Shown in pieces: positions 55,822 to 64,000 of a stretch of DNA of 64,000 nucleotides (within the stretch, counting starts at the first letter, position 1; each line of letters starts with the position of its first letter). The position numbers and the translations under genes were made by a program. Under the pieces are notes generated by a model. That model searched no databases and was not told the DNA's origin. It saw only the letters and a list, made by a program, of their open reading frames with translations. Source of the DNA: Collinsella aerofaciens (lineage in GTDB: Bacteria > Actinomycetota > Coriobacteriia > Coriobacteriales > Coriobacteriaceae). Location: positions 109,472 to 173,471 of the forward strand of contig NZ_JADMSU010000005.1 of NCBI RefSeq assembly GCF_015561195.1. Reading direction: 5' to 3'.

Positions 55822-58800
55822 TTAGCTTTTCTCAACCAGCCTAACCTCAAGCGCTTCTAGATGCAGAGCCTCACCAGTTGTACCGGCACACTCGCCCGAT
55901 TTAACCCAGTCTAGCCAACCTTTGCTTTGAACGTGTGCCCTATAGACAACGTCATAATGCTTGGCAAGATCTCCCGTCAGTTTTATTTCAACAGCCTCAA
56001 CAGCAAGAGACTTCCCCGTAGTACCGGCAACCTTTCCATTTTTGACCCACTTTTGCCAGCCGATATTTTGAACGTGAGCTCGATACTCGATGCCGCCGGA
56101 ATACCCTAGGTCAGGCTTGCTAATCGTCAACGCCTCAACAGCAAGATTTCGGCCAGTTGTGCCAACGGTCATGCCTTCGTAAACAGGCGACTGCCAACCA
56201 AGGTTTGAAACATGTGCCTTGATTGAAAACGCTCTCTGAATAGAGGGCTGACTCGTATCCCCAGGAGCGGGCGAACCCTTTTCGACCAAAACGACCTGAA
56301 ATGCCTCTAGCCTCAAAACGAAACCGGTCGTTCCGGCAACTTGATCATTGCAGGCCCAACCGAGCCATCCCTTATCCTGAACGTGAGCTCGATAATAAAC
56401 GTCATAGTGATTGGCCATCTCACCAGTCAGGCGAATCTGAATAGCCTGGACAGACTTGCTCTGGCCCGTAGTACCAGAAACTTTCCCCTCCTTCACATAG
56501 CCCTGCCAGCCATAATCGGAAACATGTGTCCTGTACTCCAATGCACCATCATAGGGAGCATTCTGCAGATTGAGAGTAATAGCCTCGACGGCTTTTGACT
56601 GCCCAACGGTACCGGAAGCATTTCCACCCTTAGAGGCCGATTGCCAGCCGTCATTTGAAACATGCGAAGTTGCCAAGACGTCAAGAGGGCCTCGTGACAC
56701 CTTAACAACATCATAGCCCGACTCGCCCTTCTTGAAATAAGTCAGAGCACCGCTATTGTGCGAATAGATAGCAAAGTCGTAATTTGCCGAAGCAAGTATG
56801 GAATCCGAAAACTCTACGAGATAGCAAGAGTCTCCCTGTTTGCAAAGGGATCTGATAGCAGCATCCGTGTCTTCGGTAATCGGAGAAGCAAACCAATCCA
56901 TAATGGAATAATCGATGACGGCACCCGGCTTCAAGGCCTCGGCCTTTGTGGAATTCCAAAGTCCACCAGCAGCATCGGCACTGGCCGAGTTATACGTACT
57001 AGACCCATAACCAGACAGACCGATCTCCGGATTAAAGAAGAGGATCAGCTCTGCAGCGACGGAAGAATCGACATCGGTAATGCCAAGACGGTCAAGCTGT
57101 TCCTGCTTTTGGGGATACATACCCGTCGGTGTGTTTGGATGCCCCTTGTAATAATACAAATAGTCATCGCCATAGATAACTTCGGTCAAGTTGGCATAGT
57201 CGTCAAAATTCTGCTCGTAAGAAACGTACGTTCCAAGCAGCATCATTACCTTTTTGCCCTGCTGAGTCGCCGCATCAAAATAGCCATCGTTAAAGTTGTA
57301 CAGCGCCTTAAACGCTTGGACTGTATCCTCTCCCCTATTCTGCAGGCTCGTAAGCATGCCCGAAACATTCACCTTCTTAACGCCGGGATCGGACGCGATC
57401 TTATTCGCAAAGGCATTATCGTCACCACTCGTAAACAGATTCGTTCGAGTCATCCACCACTGAGTGCCAGGCTCAATACTCAGCACGGCATACATAGAAT
57501 CCCAGTGATCGTGATAATCGCTATACGACTTTGAGACCTCACCGGTTTCGTATTCCTTATTCTTGGCGGCGTTCCATAAAGTAATCAGCTCCGCTTGCTT
57601 AGAATCTGGATCCTTAACGTCAAAGGCTTCGTTGGTAAAGACATACGTGGCGGATCCATCGGACAACAGCCGAATGGAGTATTGGCCTGCGGGAATCTTG
57701 TTGGCGTAAATCATCCTATGGATCAACGAACAGGTGATGTCATTGATATACAGATTGAACTTTGCCTTGGGATTGATCTTGTAGAGAGCAGCGACATAAT
57801 CCGCGAACGCCTGATAGCTCGAACTAGAAGCATTCTCCTCATGAGTCAGATACGGAAGACCGTACATCCCGGATGGAAGCGAGTTCCAGTTATAGGCACT
57901 TGGACGATCGAGCATTACAATTGACGGAACGGTCGTTCCAGCAGAAGAGGTACTGATATCCCAGAAAGATAGCGAATAGAGAACAACGGGGAAAGAAGCA
58001 CTCAAAGGGGCAAGGTTGTACTCACTCGCAGAAATGCCAATTGACTGATGGTCCTCTTGAACGATGTTTCCGTTCTTCAAATACTGCAACGTAACGTCAA
58101 ACGGACCATAATCGCTAAATTCAATTTCACTGGAGCTAGAGCCCAGATCTCCGAGTGCAATCGTGCTTGAGACGGAACGGGTGACCCTCCCTCCATACGA
58201 CATGGAGCCTGCCACCTTTATCGAATCAGCGATCCCGAGTCGTTTTATATCCTCGATCTGCGGAATATTCAGGGTTACTTTAGTCGTCTCCCCAACCTGA
58301 GAAAGAGAGCAATTAAAGACATATGGGACATAGGCACCAGCAGTATCGCCGGGCGCCGCGTCACCCTTTTTTACAATGACGATCTGTATTGCTTCAACGG
58401 CATAAGACCAACCGGTGGTTCCCGCAGTCGACCCATTTGAAGTCCATCCAAGCCAGCCGAAATTAGAAGCATGAACGCGATAATACAGGTCATAAGAAGC
58501 CGCCCTGTTGCCCGTCAGCTTGAGCTCGACGGCTTCAATCTGAAGGCCCTTTCCCGTTGTGCCGGAGACGGCTCCATTAGAAACCCAATCCTGCCAGCCT
58601 TCATTTTGAACATGAGAGCGGTATTCGATACCAAGGTCTTCTGAATTAGGGAGGGAAACCCTGAGTGCTTCAAGCCTACGGGACTGGCCTGTTGTGCCAG
58701 AGGTCGAGCCATTCGATGTAAACGTCGGCTCCCAACCAATGCCTGAAATGTGAGATTTATAGCTGACGTCCGGGGCCGCCTCTTTGGGCTCCACGGTAGC

Positions 58801-58989
58801 ATCAATCGAAGGCGCCGTTTCATCGGCTACAGCAGCAGTTTGATCCGAGGGGTCGGATTGGGTCTCTGGAACGGATTCATATTCGTTGGAACCAACATTT
58901 TGATCTGCCCAACAAGCCAAAGGGCTCAAAAGCAGCATCGTCATGAAGCAGGAAATCAGAACAATAAATGCTCTAAATTGCCTTATCAA
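55822..58989 (-). CDS. Exported ChW-repeat protein with a central sialyltransferase-like (GT80/PM0188-like) domain
   Basis: 1055 residues. A signal peptide (1-28, ending LACWADQ) is followed by an acidic low-complexity linker. Three ChW repeats occupy about 76-210, and six more about 770-1055; each has the GW...G..SGTTGQ...EAI pattern. The repeats should hold the protein in the cell wall. The central part, about 330-765, has LLSDGSATYV (Asp444), LYYYKGHPNT (His617, Pro618) and GLSGYGSSTY (Ser663-664), in the order and spacing of the catalytic Asp, HP motif and phosphate-binding Ser pair of GT-B sialyltransferases such as PmST1. This similarity is from memory and needs a profile search. A secreted enzyme would need an outside sugar-nucleotide donor, so it may instead be a lectin or act differently. 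TTG 58989 follows GGAGGC. Confidence 0.7.
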   Translation of the reverse strand: MIRQFRAFIVLISCFMTMLLLSPLACWADQNVGSNEYESVPETQSDPSDQTAAVADETAPSIDATVEPKEAAPDVSYKSHISGIGWEPTFTSNGSTSGTTGQSRRLEALRVSLPNSEDLGIEYRSHVQNEGWQDWVSNGAVSGTTGKGLQIEAVELKLTGNRAASYDLYYRVHASNFGWLGWTSNGSTAGTTGWSYAVEAIQIVIVKKGDAAPGDTAGAYVPYVFNCSLSQVGETTKVTLNIPQIEDIKRLGIADSIKVAGSMSYGGRVTRSVSSTIALGDLGSSSSEIEFSDYGPFDVTLQYLKNGNIVQEDHQSIGISASEYNLAPLSASFPVVLYSLSFWDISTSSAGTTVPSIVMLDRPSAYNWNSLPSGMYGLPYLTHEENASSSSYQAFADYVAALYKINPKAKFNLYINDITCSLIHRMIYANKIPAGQYSIRLLSDGSATYVFTNEAFDVKDPDSKQAELITLWNAAKNKEYETGEVSKSYSDYHDHWDSMYAVLSIEPGTQWWMTRTNLFTSGDDNAFANKIASDPGVKKVNVSGMLTSLQNRGEDTVQAFKALYNFNDGYFDAATQQGKKVMMLLGTYVSYEQNFDDYANLTEVIYGDDYLYYYKGHPNTPTGMYPQKQEQLDRLGITDVDSSVAAELILFFNPEIGLSGYGSSTYNSASADAAGGLWNSTKAEALKPGAVIDYSIMDWFASPITEDTDAAIRSLCKQGDSCYLVEFSDSILASANYDFAIYSHNSGALTYFKKGESGYDVVKVSRGPLDVLATSHVSNDGWQSASKGGNASGTVGQSKAVEAITLNLQNAPYDGALEYRTHVSDYGWQGYVKEGKVSGTTGQSKSVQAIQIRLTGEMANHYDVYYRAHVQDKGWLGWACNDQVAGTTGFVLRLEAFQVVLVEKGSPAPGDTSQPSIQRAFSIKAHVSNLGWQSPVYEGMTVGTTGRNLAVEALTISKPDLGYSGGIEYRAHVQNIGWQKWVKNGKVAGTTGKSLAVEAVEIKLTGDLAKHYDVVYRAHVQSKGWLDWVKSGECAGTTGEALHLEALEVRLVEKS

Positions 58990-59098
58990 AAGAATCGCCT
59001 CCTAGATAGACGGTCGTCAATAACCATACTATCGGGAGTTAGCTTCATTAATGTCACCAATTAGGTGAACGAAGAAAAAGGAGCCTAATCCAACGGCA

Positions 59099-59144
59099 AG
59101 GGCCCTTTCCTGTTGCCAAGACTACGGCAACAGGAAAGGGCCCT
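59099..59144. repeat. Perfect 19-bp palindrome after the L,D-transpeptidase gene
   Basis: Arms 59099-59117 and 59126-59144 are perfectly complementary (AGGGCCCTTTCC... outermost) with the 8-base loop AAGACTAC. There is no T-run after either arm. It sits 31 bases beyond the stop of the ChW L,D-transpeptidase gene. Confidence 0.75.
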
Positions 59145-59174
59145 CTAACAAGCTCTCACCGCTTACGGGAATAG

Positions 59175-62100
59175 TTAGTAGATTACCACCTTGGTAGCAA
59201 GGGGCACGTTATCCCAAATCCATTTAGCGCGATCAATGGGCAAACGCACGCAGCCTTGTGAAACATGCATTCCCATTCGGCTGTCCATGGGATTAAAAGT
59301 TCCCTGGTAGTACGGTATTGAATGGAACAGATAGTCACCGTAAAACTGCGTGTAGTAGTAGCAGGTATACCCATGTCCAAACGAGTAGCCCTTGCCGGTG
59401 ACGGTATACTCACCCGTAGGCGTTGGAGTACTAGGGGCGCCGGTAGAGCAAGTCCAGTATTGAGCGTAACTCCACGACCCGCGCTGTCCACGAAAAACTC
59501 CAAGGCGGCATGCTTGCCTGTCAACCATAATGAGCCAGCTTGTGCTGCTCGAATATCTATTAGCTCGATTAAGCATAGTCATCATATCTGCCGGCAACAA
59601 GGGCTGGTCAGTAAACGGACGCGCAGTAGAACCGGGAGCACCAGCGCCCTTGGGAACAATCTTCACTTGAACAGACTCGACTCTGCAGCCTATCCTAGAC
59701 GTACCCGCAGGCTGCCCATTTGAGGTCCAGTCGAGCCACCCAAAGTCTTGGCAATATGCTCGATACCAAACATCAAAGTAGTTCGATAAATCACCGGTCA
59801 ACTTAATCTTAAGAGCCTCGATACGCTTTGCGCAGCCTACTGTGCCAGCGACATTCCCATTGGAAGTCCAACCTTGCCAGCCCACATCCTGTACATGGGC
59901 GGAGTACTCAATACCGCCTGATACGCTACTGGAGACATTCAACTTCAGCGCCTCAATAGCAAGCGATCTGCCGGTTGTGCCCGCAACACCACCGTTGCCA
60001 ACGGGATTCATCCAACCAAGCGTGGCGACATGCGCCTGGAGCGTTAGAGCTGGAGCAGAGATAAATGCGGGCGCAGACGATGAGCCAGGATTCCCGCCCT
60101 TCGCGACAAGCTTAATTTGGACAGCTTCTATCTGGATATTTAACCCGGTAGTTCCAGCGGAATCGCCGTTTTTGGCCCAACCCAACCAACCATAACCAGC
60201 CGAATGAACTCGATAGTAGATGTCATACTGATTCGCGAGGGGACCATTAATGCGCAGCTCAAGAGCCTGAATGGCCAATCCTTGTCCAACGGTCCCAACA
60301 TAACCGGCAGACCGCCATTCCTGCCAACCAATATTGGCAACATGAGCTCGTGCCTCAACCAGAGAATCATCATCCACACCGGCCAGCACCACATTCAGAG
60401 CTTGAAGCGAAAGCGATTTTCCCGTTGTGCCGGCATCCTGCCCATCTAAAACAGATGGAAACCACCCACGGCTAGCGGAATGGGCCTGATAAACAACATG
60501 AGCGCAATCGGCGGAAGTATCGGAAACAAATGCTCCGTCCGTTACTCCGGGAGCGCCACTGCCTTTACTGATAATCCTTACTTCGACAGCCTTAAGGAAT
60601 GAACCCGGTATCGTTGCCCCCGCATCCGCGCCATTACACGCCCAGCCAAGCCATCCTTTTTTGGAGTCAAAACACCGGTACCAAACGTCATAGGCATTAG
60701 ACAAATCACCAGTAAGAGTCAATCTCACGGCCTTCAAAGTACGGCCATCATTTTTAGAATTGAGCGCGGCACCGTCAGAAACAACTCCGCTCCATCCACT
60801 AAATTCATAGCAGCCTGAATAACCGATTGAACCTGAAGTCTCTTGATTATCAAACGAAATAGAAAGCGATGTTAAAGGCTCAGAGCCGCTCTCGGAACCC
60901 ATTAAAATCGTTTTACCCTGCACAGTGCCCAAGCTATTGCCATTAAGGCCATACGAACTGCCACTCAGAACATCCGTAGCTCCAATAAAATGATTCGCTG
61001 TATCTCCAGGAGCAGAGCAGCCCTTTTCGACCAACATAACCTGAATACCCTGAATGGCGGCACCCTTCCCCACCGAGCCCGCAGGAGACCCGTTGGACGT
61101 CCAGCCCAACCATCCGCCCAATTTGGAAGCATACACACGGTACCAAATGTCGTAAGTTGCAGATATCTCGTCATTGAGCTTAAACTGAACGGACTCAACT
61201 GACCGAGACTGCCCGGTCGTGCCAACAGTACCTGAAGACCAGCTTTGCCAACCAATGCCAGAGACGTGCGCGCGAGAGGAAATAGAGCCTCCGTGGCCAT
61301 ACCAATTAACACTAAGCGACAGTGCCTCGATTGCATTTCTTGAGTCAATGACCCCCGATGTCTTTCCGTCCGCGACAACACCCATCCATCCAACATTGGA
61401 GATATGAGATCGATAGGAAACAGTAGGCGGTTCCTGGGAATGGTCCCTAAAGGCATCGCCTCGCGCTGGCGCATCTTGAGCATTTTTTGGAAGCACCTTT
61501 ATCTGAATAGCTTCGATCTGATAAGCATAGCCCTGTGTTCCAGCAGGCTCACCATTTGAGGCCCAGCCAAGCCAACCAACATTTGCAGAATGAACGCGAT
61601 ACCAAATGTCATACGAGTCAGAAAGACCGCCCGACAAAGATAGCTTGATCGCTTCGATGGCTCGCGACTGTCCAACTGTTCCAGATGTCTGCCCGTTACC
61701 CACCGGCTGAGGCTCCCAGCCGATCCCGGAAATGTGTGATTGGACCGAAATGCTGTCATTCCCCAAAGGGGTGCCATCTTGTGAAAGCAGATTGATCTTG
61801 AGGGCTTCAACGCGCTTAGCACGACCTGTTGTGCCAGCCGTCATTCCATTTGAAACGGGAGCCTGCCAGCCAATATCCTGTACATGAGTCTGGTATGAAA
61901 CAGAACCAAAGACAGCGGATACATCATTTTCGGGTTTCGGCGAATCAGTCGCATTGGAAGCAGACTCGCTAGAAACGGATGAGGGAGAATCATTGTCTGA
62001 CACAGTCGGCTGCTCGACTTCAACCCCCTGCTGTTCATCATTTAGGACGAAACTCTCGTCTTCCGAGCTGCTGGCGGCGCTATTGGAATAATCAGTAGAC

Positions 62101-62210
62101 TCCGGCTGCACCGGTAAAGAATCAGCCCAGACAGAAAGGGGCGTCAGAAGACAATGAAGAATCAGTAATGGCGTCATTGCCGTTGCTAGCAGTCGTTGCG
62201 TCTTTTTCAT
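59175..62210 (-). CDS. Exported ChW-repeat protein with C-terminal L,D-transpeptidase (YkuD) domain
   Basis: 1011 residues. Signal peptide (MKKTQRLLATAMTPLLILHCLLTPLSVWAD), then an acidic Ser-rich linker. About 15 ChW repeats follow, arranged as five A-B-C triplets whose third unit ends in a Lys-Gly and Ala-Pro-Gly linker; one triplet in the middle is degenerate. Residues 875-1011 form a YkuD domain: WLIMVDRQACRLGVFRG, STPTPTGEYTVTGKG, YLFHSIPY (His963) and MHVSQGCVRLP (Cys987). The SHGC motif reads SQGC, replacing the His next to the Cys. It probably forms 3-3 peptide cross-links or attaches proteins to peptidoglycan. ATG 62210 has GGGAAG. Confidence 0.88.
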   Translation of the reverse strand: MKKTQRLLATAMTPLLILHCLLTPLSVWADSLPVQPESTDYSNSAASSSEDESFVLNDEQQGVEVEQPTVSDNDSPSSVSSESASNATDSPKPENDVSAVFGSVSYQTHVQDIGWQAPVSNGMTAGTTGRAKRVEALKINLLSQDGTPLGNDSISVQSHISGIGWEPQPVGNGQTSGTVGQSRAIEAIKLSLSGGLSDSYDIWYRVHSANVGWLGWASNGEPAGTQGYAYQIEAIQIKVLPKNAQDAPARGDAFRDHSQEPPTVSYRSHISNVGWMGVVADGKTSGVIDSRNAIEALSLSVNWYGHGGSISSRAHVSGIGWQSWSSGTVGTTGQSRSVESVQFKLNDEISATYDIWYRVYASKLGGWLGWTSNGSPAGSVGKGAAIQGIQVMLVEKGCSAPGDTANHFIGATDVLSGSSYGLNGNSLGTVQGKTILMGSESGSEPLTSLSISFDNQETSGSIGYSGCYEFSGWSGVVSDGAALNSKNDGRTLKAVRLTLTGDLSNAYDVWYRCFDSKKGWLGWACNGADAGATIPGSFLKAVEVRIISKGSGAPGVTDGAFVSDTSADCAHVVYQAHSASRGWFPSVLDGQDAGTTGKSLSLQALNVVLAGVDDDSLVEARAHVANIGWQEWRSAGYVGTVGQGLAIQALELRINGPLANQYDIYYRVHSAGYGWLGWAKNGDSAGTTGLNIQIEAVQIKLVAKGGNPGSSSAPAFISAPALTLQAHVATLGWMNPVGNGGVAGTTGRSLAIEALKLNVSSSVSGGIEYSAHVQDVGWQGWTSNGNVAGTVGCAKRIEALKIKLTGDLSNYFDVWYRAYCQDFGWLDWTSNGQPAGTSRIGCRVESVQVKIVPKGAGAPGSTARPFTDQPLLPADMMTMLNRANRYSSSTSWLIMVDRQACRLGVFRGQRGSWSYAQYWTCSTGAPSTPTPTGEYTVTGKGYSFGHGYTCYYYTQFYGDYLFHSIPYYQGTFNPMDSRMGMHVSQGCVRLPIDRAKWIWDNVPLATKVVIY

Positions 62211-62302
62211 TCGACTTCCCCATCAATCGACCATCTTTAGCATCATTATTTATCGTTTCGGCAATTGCTTAAATACCGAAAACGTGAATGGCACTTAAAT
62301 AG

Positions 62303-62340
62303 AAACGAACGGACCGTTGCAAAACGACCCGTTCGTTTTT
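62303..62340. terminator. Hairpin after the last ChW gene
   Basis: AAACGAACGG (62303-62312) pairs with CCGTTCGTTT (62329-62338), followed by T on the plus strand and only a short TTTCTATT on the minus strand. It may be the transcript end of the minus-strand ChW gene. Confidence 0.5.
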
Positions 62341-62388
62341 AACCAGAGTAACTGCTAGAACCTGTGCGAAGGCATGACTTTCGATCAG

Positions 62389-64000
62389 CTATGCAAGCGG
62401 CACGTTGTCATACCAACCCCACTTTGGCTTATATGAGGTGGAATAATAATCCAACCAGTACGCCATATCGAGCGTCCTGATCTGACCGACATTATCCATA
62501 ACCTGGTTATTGCCAATATAGAGACAAACGTGACCGTAAATGCTGCCCATGCGGGTATGCGTATGCGAAGGAACGGCAATGACCATTCCAACTTTCAGCT
62601 GAGAATAATCGGTGAATTTACAATAATCCCAGTAGTAATCGCAGGCATCTGTATGGACGTTCCTAAATCCGGCACGCTCGTAGATATCTGCAATCCACTC
62701 GGAGCACAATCCCGGGCCAGGAGACGGTACCTGTCGGGCAAGATCAACAATCTTCTTCTGCATAGGATTTGCAAACGCAGAAGGCTGCCCAAGCAAACAT
62801 GGCGAAACGGTGCTCCCGGGGGCATTGGCGCCCTTCCTTGTAAGTCGAACTTGAACAGCTTGGACATGCGTCCCATAGCCAGTGCTACCGGCAACGGCAC
62901 CATTTTTAGTCCAACCAAGCCAGCCGACATTATCGACATGGACCCTATACCAAACATCAAAATAGGTTGCTAAGTCACCAGAAAGAGAAATTTTAATAGC
63001 CTCAACCGAATTAGATTCAGCGGTAGACGAAAGCTGCTCCCCGTTTGTCTTGCCAGAAGTCCAGCCTACATTCGAAAGATGCAGTTGATAAGCAATCCCG
63101 CCGGCAACAGATGAAGTAGTTTTAGCCGAAAACCCGGTGATGGGAATTCCCTGACCGGTCGTACCGGACACCTCTCCGGCAGGGACATAATTCTGCCAAG
63201 CACCTTTCACCTGAGCGGAATACGTCACCGTAGGTATTTCAAGATGGGGATAGCCCGATGTATCAGGATGGGAGGTACCCTTCTTAATGAGCTTAATCTG
63301 AACAGCCTCGAGAGAGCATGACATACCGGTGGTGCCGGCCTCCTCGCCGTCCTTGGCCCAGGCCATCCAGCCGATGTTGGAGGCGTGCACGCGGTAGTAG
63401 ACGTCGTAGTCCTTGGCGAGGGAGCCCGTGAGCCTCAGGCGCACGGCCTCGACGGCGCGGCCCTGGCCGGTGGTGCCGCCCTCGGAGGCCGAGGGGGTGT
63501 CCCAGCCCTGCCAGCCGACGCCCGAGACGTGGGCGTCGATCTGGACGCACGAGCCGTCTGAGTAGTCGGAACTGTCGAGCGAGAGCTTGAGGTCCTCGAG
63601 GGCGAGGCCGCGGCCGGTGGTGCCGGCGGTCGCCCCGTCGGACACGGCGCCCTGCCAGCCAACGTTGGAGACGTGGGCGCGGTAGGTCAGGGACATGGGC
63701 TTCTTCTTGAAGGCGTAGTCGACGTTGGCCCCGTCGGACGAGGGGGCGGCGTCGCCCTTCTTGACGAGCCTGATCTGGACGGCCTCGACGCTCCTGCCGA
63801 AGCCCGTGGTGCCGGCCTCCTCGCCGTCCTTGGCCCAGGCCATCCAGCCGATGTTGGAGGCGTGCACGCGGTAGTAGACGTCGTAGTCCTTGGCGAGGGA
63901 GCCCGTGAGCCTCAGGCGCACGGCCTCGACGGCGCGGCCCTGGCCGGTGGTGCCGCCCTCGGAGGCCGAGGGGGTGTCCCAGCCCTGCCAGCCGACGCCC
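62389..64000 (-). CDS. ChW-repeat protein with C-terminal NlpC/P60-like domain, 5' end outside window
   Basis: At least 536 residues are visible; the frame stays open to the window edge. Eight ChW repeats are seen, in A-B-C triplets: the last B and C of one triplet at the edge, then two full triplets. The last 125 residues resemble NlpC/P60 or CHAP hydrolases: LCSEWIADIYERAGF with the nucleophile Cys, YSQLKVGMVIAVPSHTH, and YGHVCLYIGNNQVMDN with the His. It should cut or bind peptidoglycan. The DNA from about 63330 to 64000 is very GC-rich and includes an exact 195-bp segment repeated with 477-bp spacing, while the 3' part is AT-richer. Confidence 0.82.
   Translation of the reverse strand, partial: GVGWQGWDTPSASEGGTTGQGRAVEAVRLRLTGSLAKDYDVYYRVHASNIGWMAWAKDGEEAGTTGFGRSVEAVQIRLVKKGDAAPSSDGANVDYAFKKKPMSLTYRAHVSNVGWQGAVSDGATAGTTGRGLALEDLKLSLDSSDYSDGSCVQIDAHVSGVGWQGWDTPSASEGGTTGQGRAVEAVRLRLTGSLAKDYDVYYRVHASNIGWMAWAKDGEEAGTTGMSCSLEAVQIKLIKKGTSHPDTSGYPHLEIPTVTYSAQVKGAWQNYVPAGEVSGTTGQGIPITGFSAKTTSSVAGGIAYQLHLSNVGWTSGKTNGEQLSSTAESNSVEAIKISLSGDLATYFDVWYRVHVDNVGWLGWTKNGAVAGSTGYGTHVQAVQVRLTRKGANAPGSTVSPCLLGQPSAFANPMQKKIVDLARQVPSPGPGLCSEWIADIYERAGFRNVHTDACDYYWDYCKFTDYSQLKVGMVIAVPSHTHTRMGSIYGHVCLYIGNNQVMDNVGQIRTLDMAYWLDYYSTSYKPKWGWYDNVPLA
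63329..64000 (-). repeat. Tandem 477-bp (159-residue) repeat inside the ChW gene
   Basis: Bases 63329-63523 are identical to 63806-64000; the spacing is 477 bases, which is one A-B-C ChW triplet (159 codons). The second copy runs off the window, so more units may follow. The identity at the DNA level shows a recent duplication. Confidence 0.85.

Noticed and set aside
55822-58989. Choline-binding or SLH repeats as the wall anchor
   Set aside because: The repeats show the GW...G..SGTTGQ...EAI pattern of ChW repeats; the aromatic spacing of choline-binding repeats and the SLH consensus are absent.

Overview
This window looks like the chromosome of a Coriobacteriia member, most likely Collinsella or a close relative. 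That is an inference from the high-GC actinobacterial codon use of the housekeeping genes, frequent TTG and GTG starts, the rplU-rpmA-obgE-nadD-yqeK-rsfS gene order, the paired radical SAM genes, and surface proteins built from ChW repeats. Coding density is high and no stretch longer than 300 bases lacks a gene. I see no insertion sequence, prophage, rRNA or CRISPR array.

Region 1 (1-26670, almost all minus strand) is housekeeping. It holds glyS-glyQ, then a lepB-trmD-rimM-khpA-rpsP ribosome and export cluster. A lone plus-strand dinB follows, then rplU-rpmA-obgE-nadD-yqeK-rsfS headed by two radical SAM-linked genes. Next come a DUF697-like membrane gene, the rod-shape cluster mreB-mreC-mreD-mrdA-rodA, a TPR membrane protein, a cyclophilin, a zinc-ribbon membrane protein and a P-type ATPase. 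Two tRNA-Arg genes (CCG and UCU) lie at 26.7 and 35.5 kb, each with its own terminator.

Region 2 (26963-35400, plus strand) is one compact aromatic amino acid block: aroF, tyrA, aroB, aroA, aroC, pheA, an aroE-aroK fusion and aroQ. Together they encode every step from DAHP to chorismate plus the Phe and Tyr branch enzymes. The aroF leader carries a 20-codon reading frame and an intrinsic-terminator hairpin, which suggests attenuation.

Region 3 (35636-64000) is a cell-surface glycan island. It has a Wzm/Wzt-type ABC exporter, polyprenyl-phosphate glycosyltransferases, a CsbB-YfhO-like lipid-linked glycosylation pair in which both genes are broken (amber stop and frameshift), and dTDP-rhamnose genes with an rmlC-rmlD fusion. 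After these come several glycosyltransferases, a flippase, DUF2142 and DUF2304 membrane proteins, and three large exported ChW-repeat proteins. Base composition is strongly mosaic here: the rml genes are very GC-rich, while the glycosyltransferases and most of the ChW genes are AT-richer. A GC break falls inside the last ChW gene.

The most striking object is the 1055-residue exported ChW protein (55822-58989). Its centre resembles GT-B bacterial sialyltransferases of the PM0188/GT80 type (SDGS, KGHP and GSS motifs). The other two ChW proteins end in an L,D-transpeptidase and an NlpC/P60-like domain. The ChW repeats are organised in triplets, and one triplet is duplicated in tandem with a 477-bp period. 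All family assignments come from reading the sequence; no database search was run.
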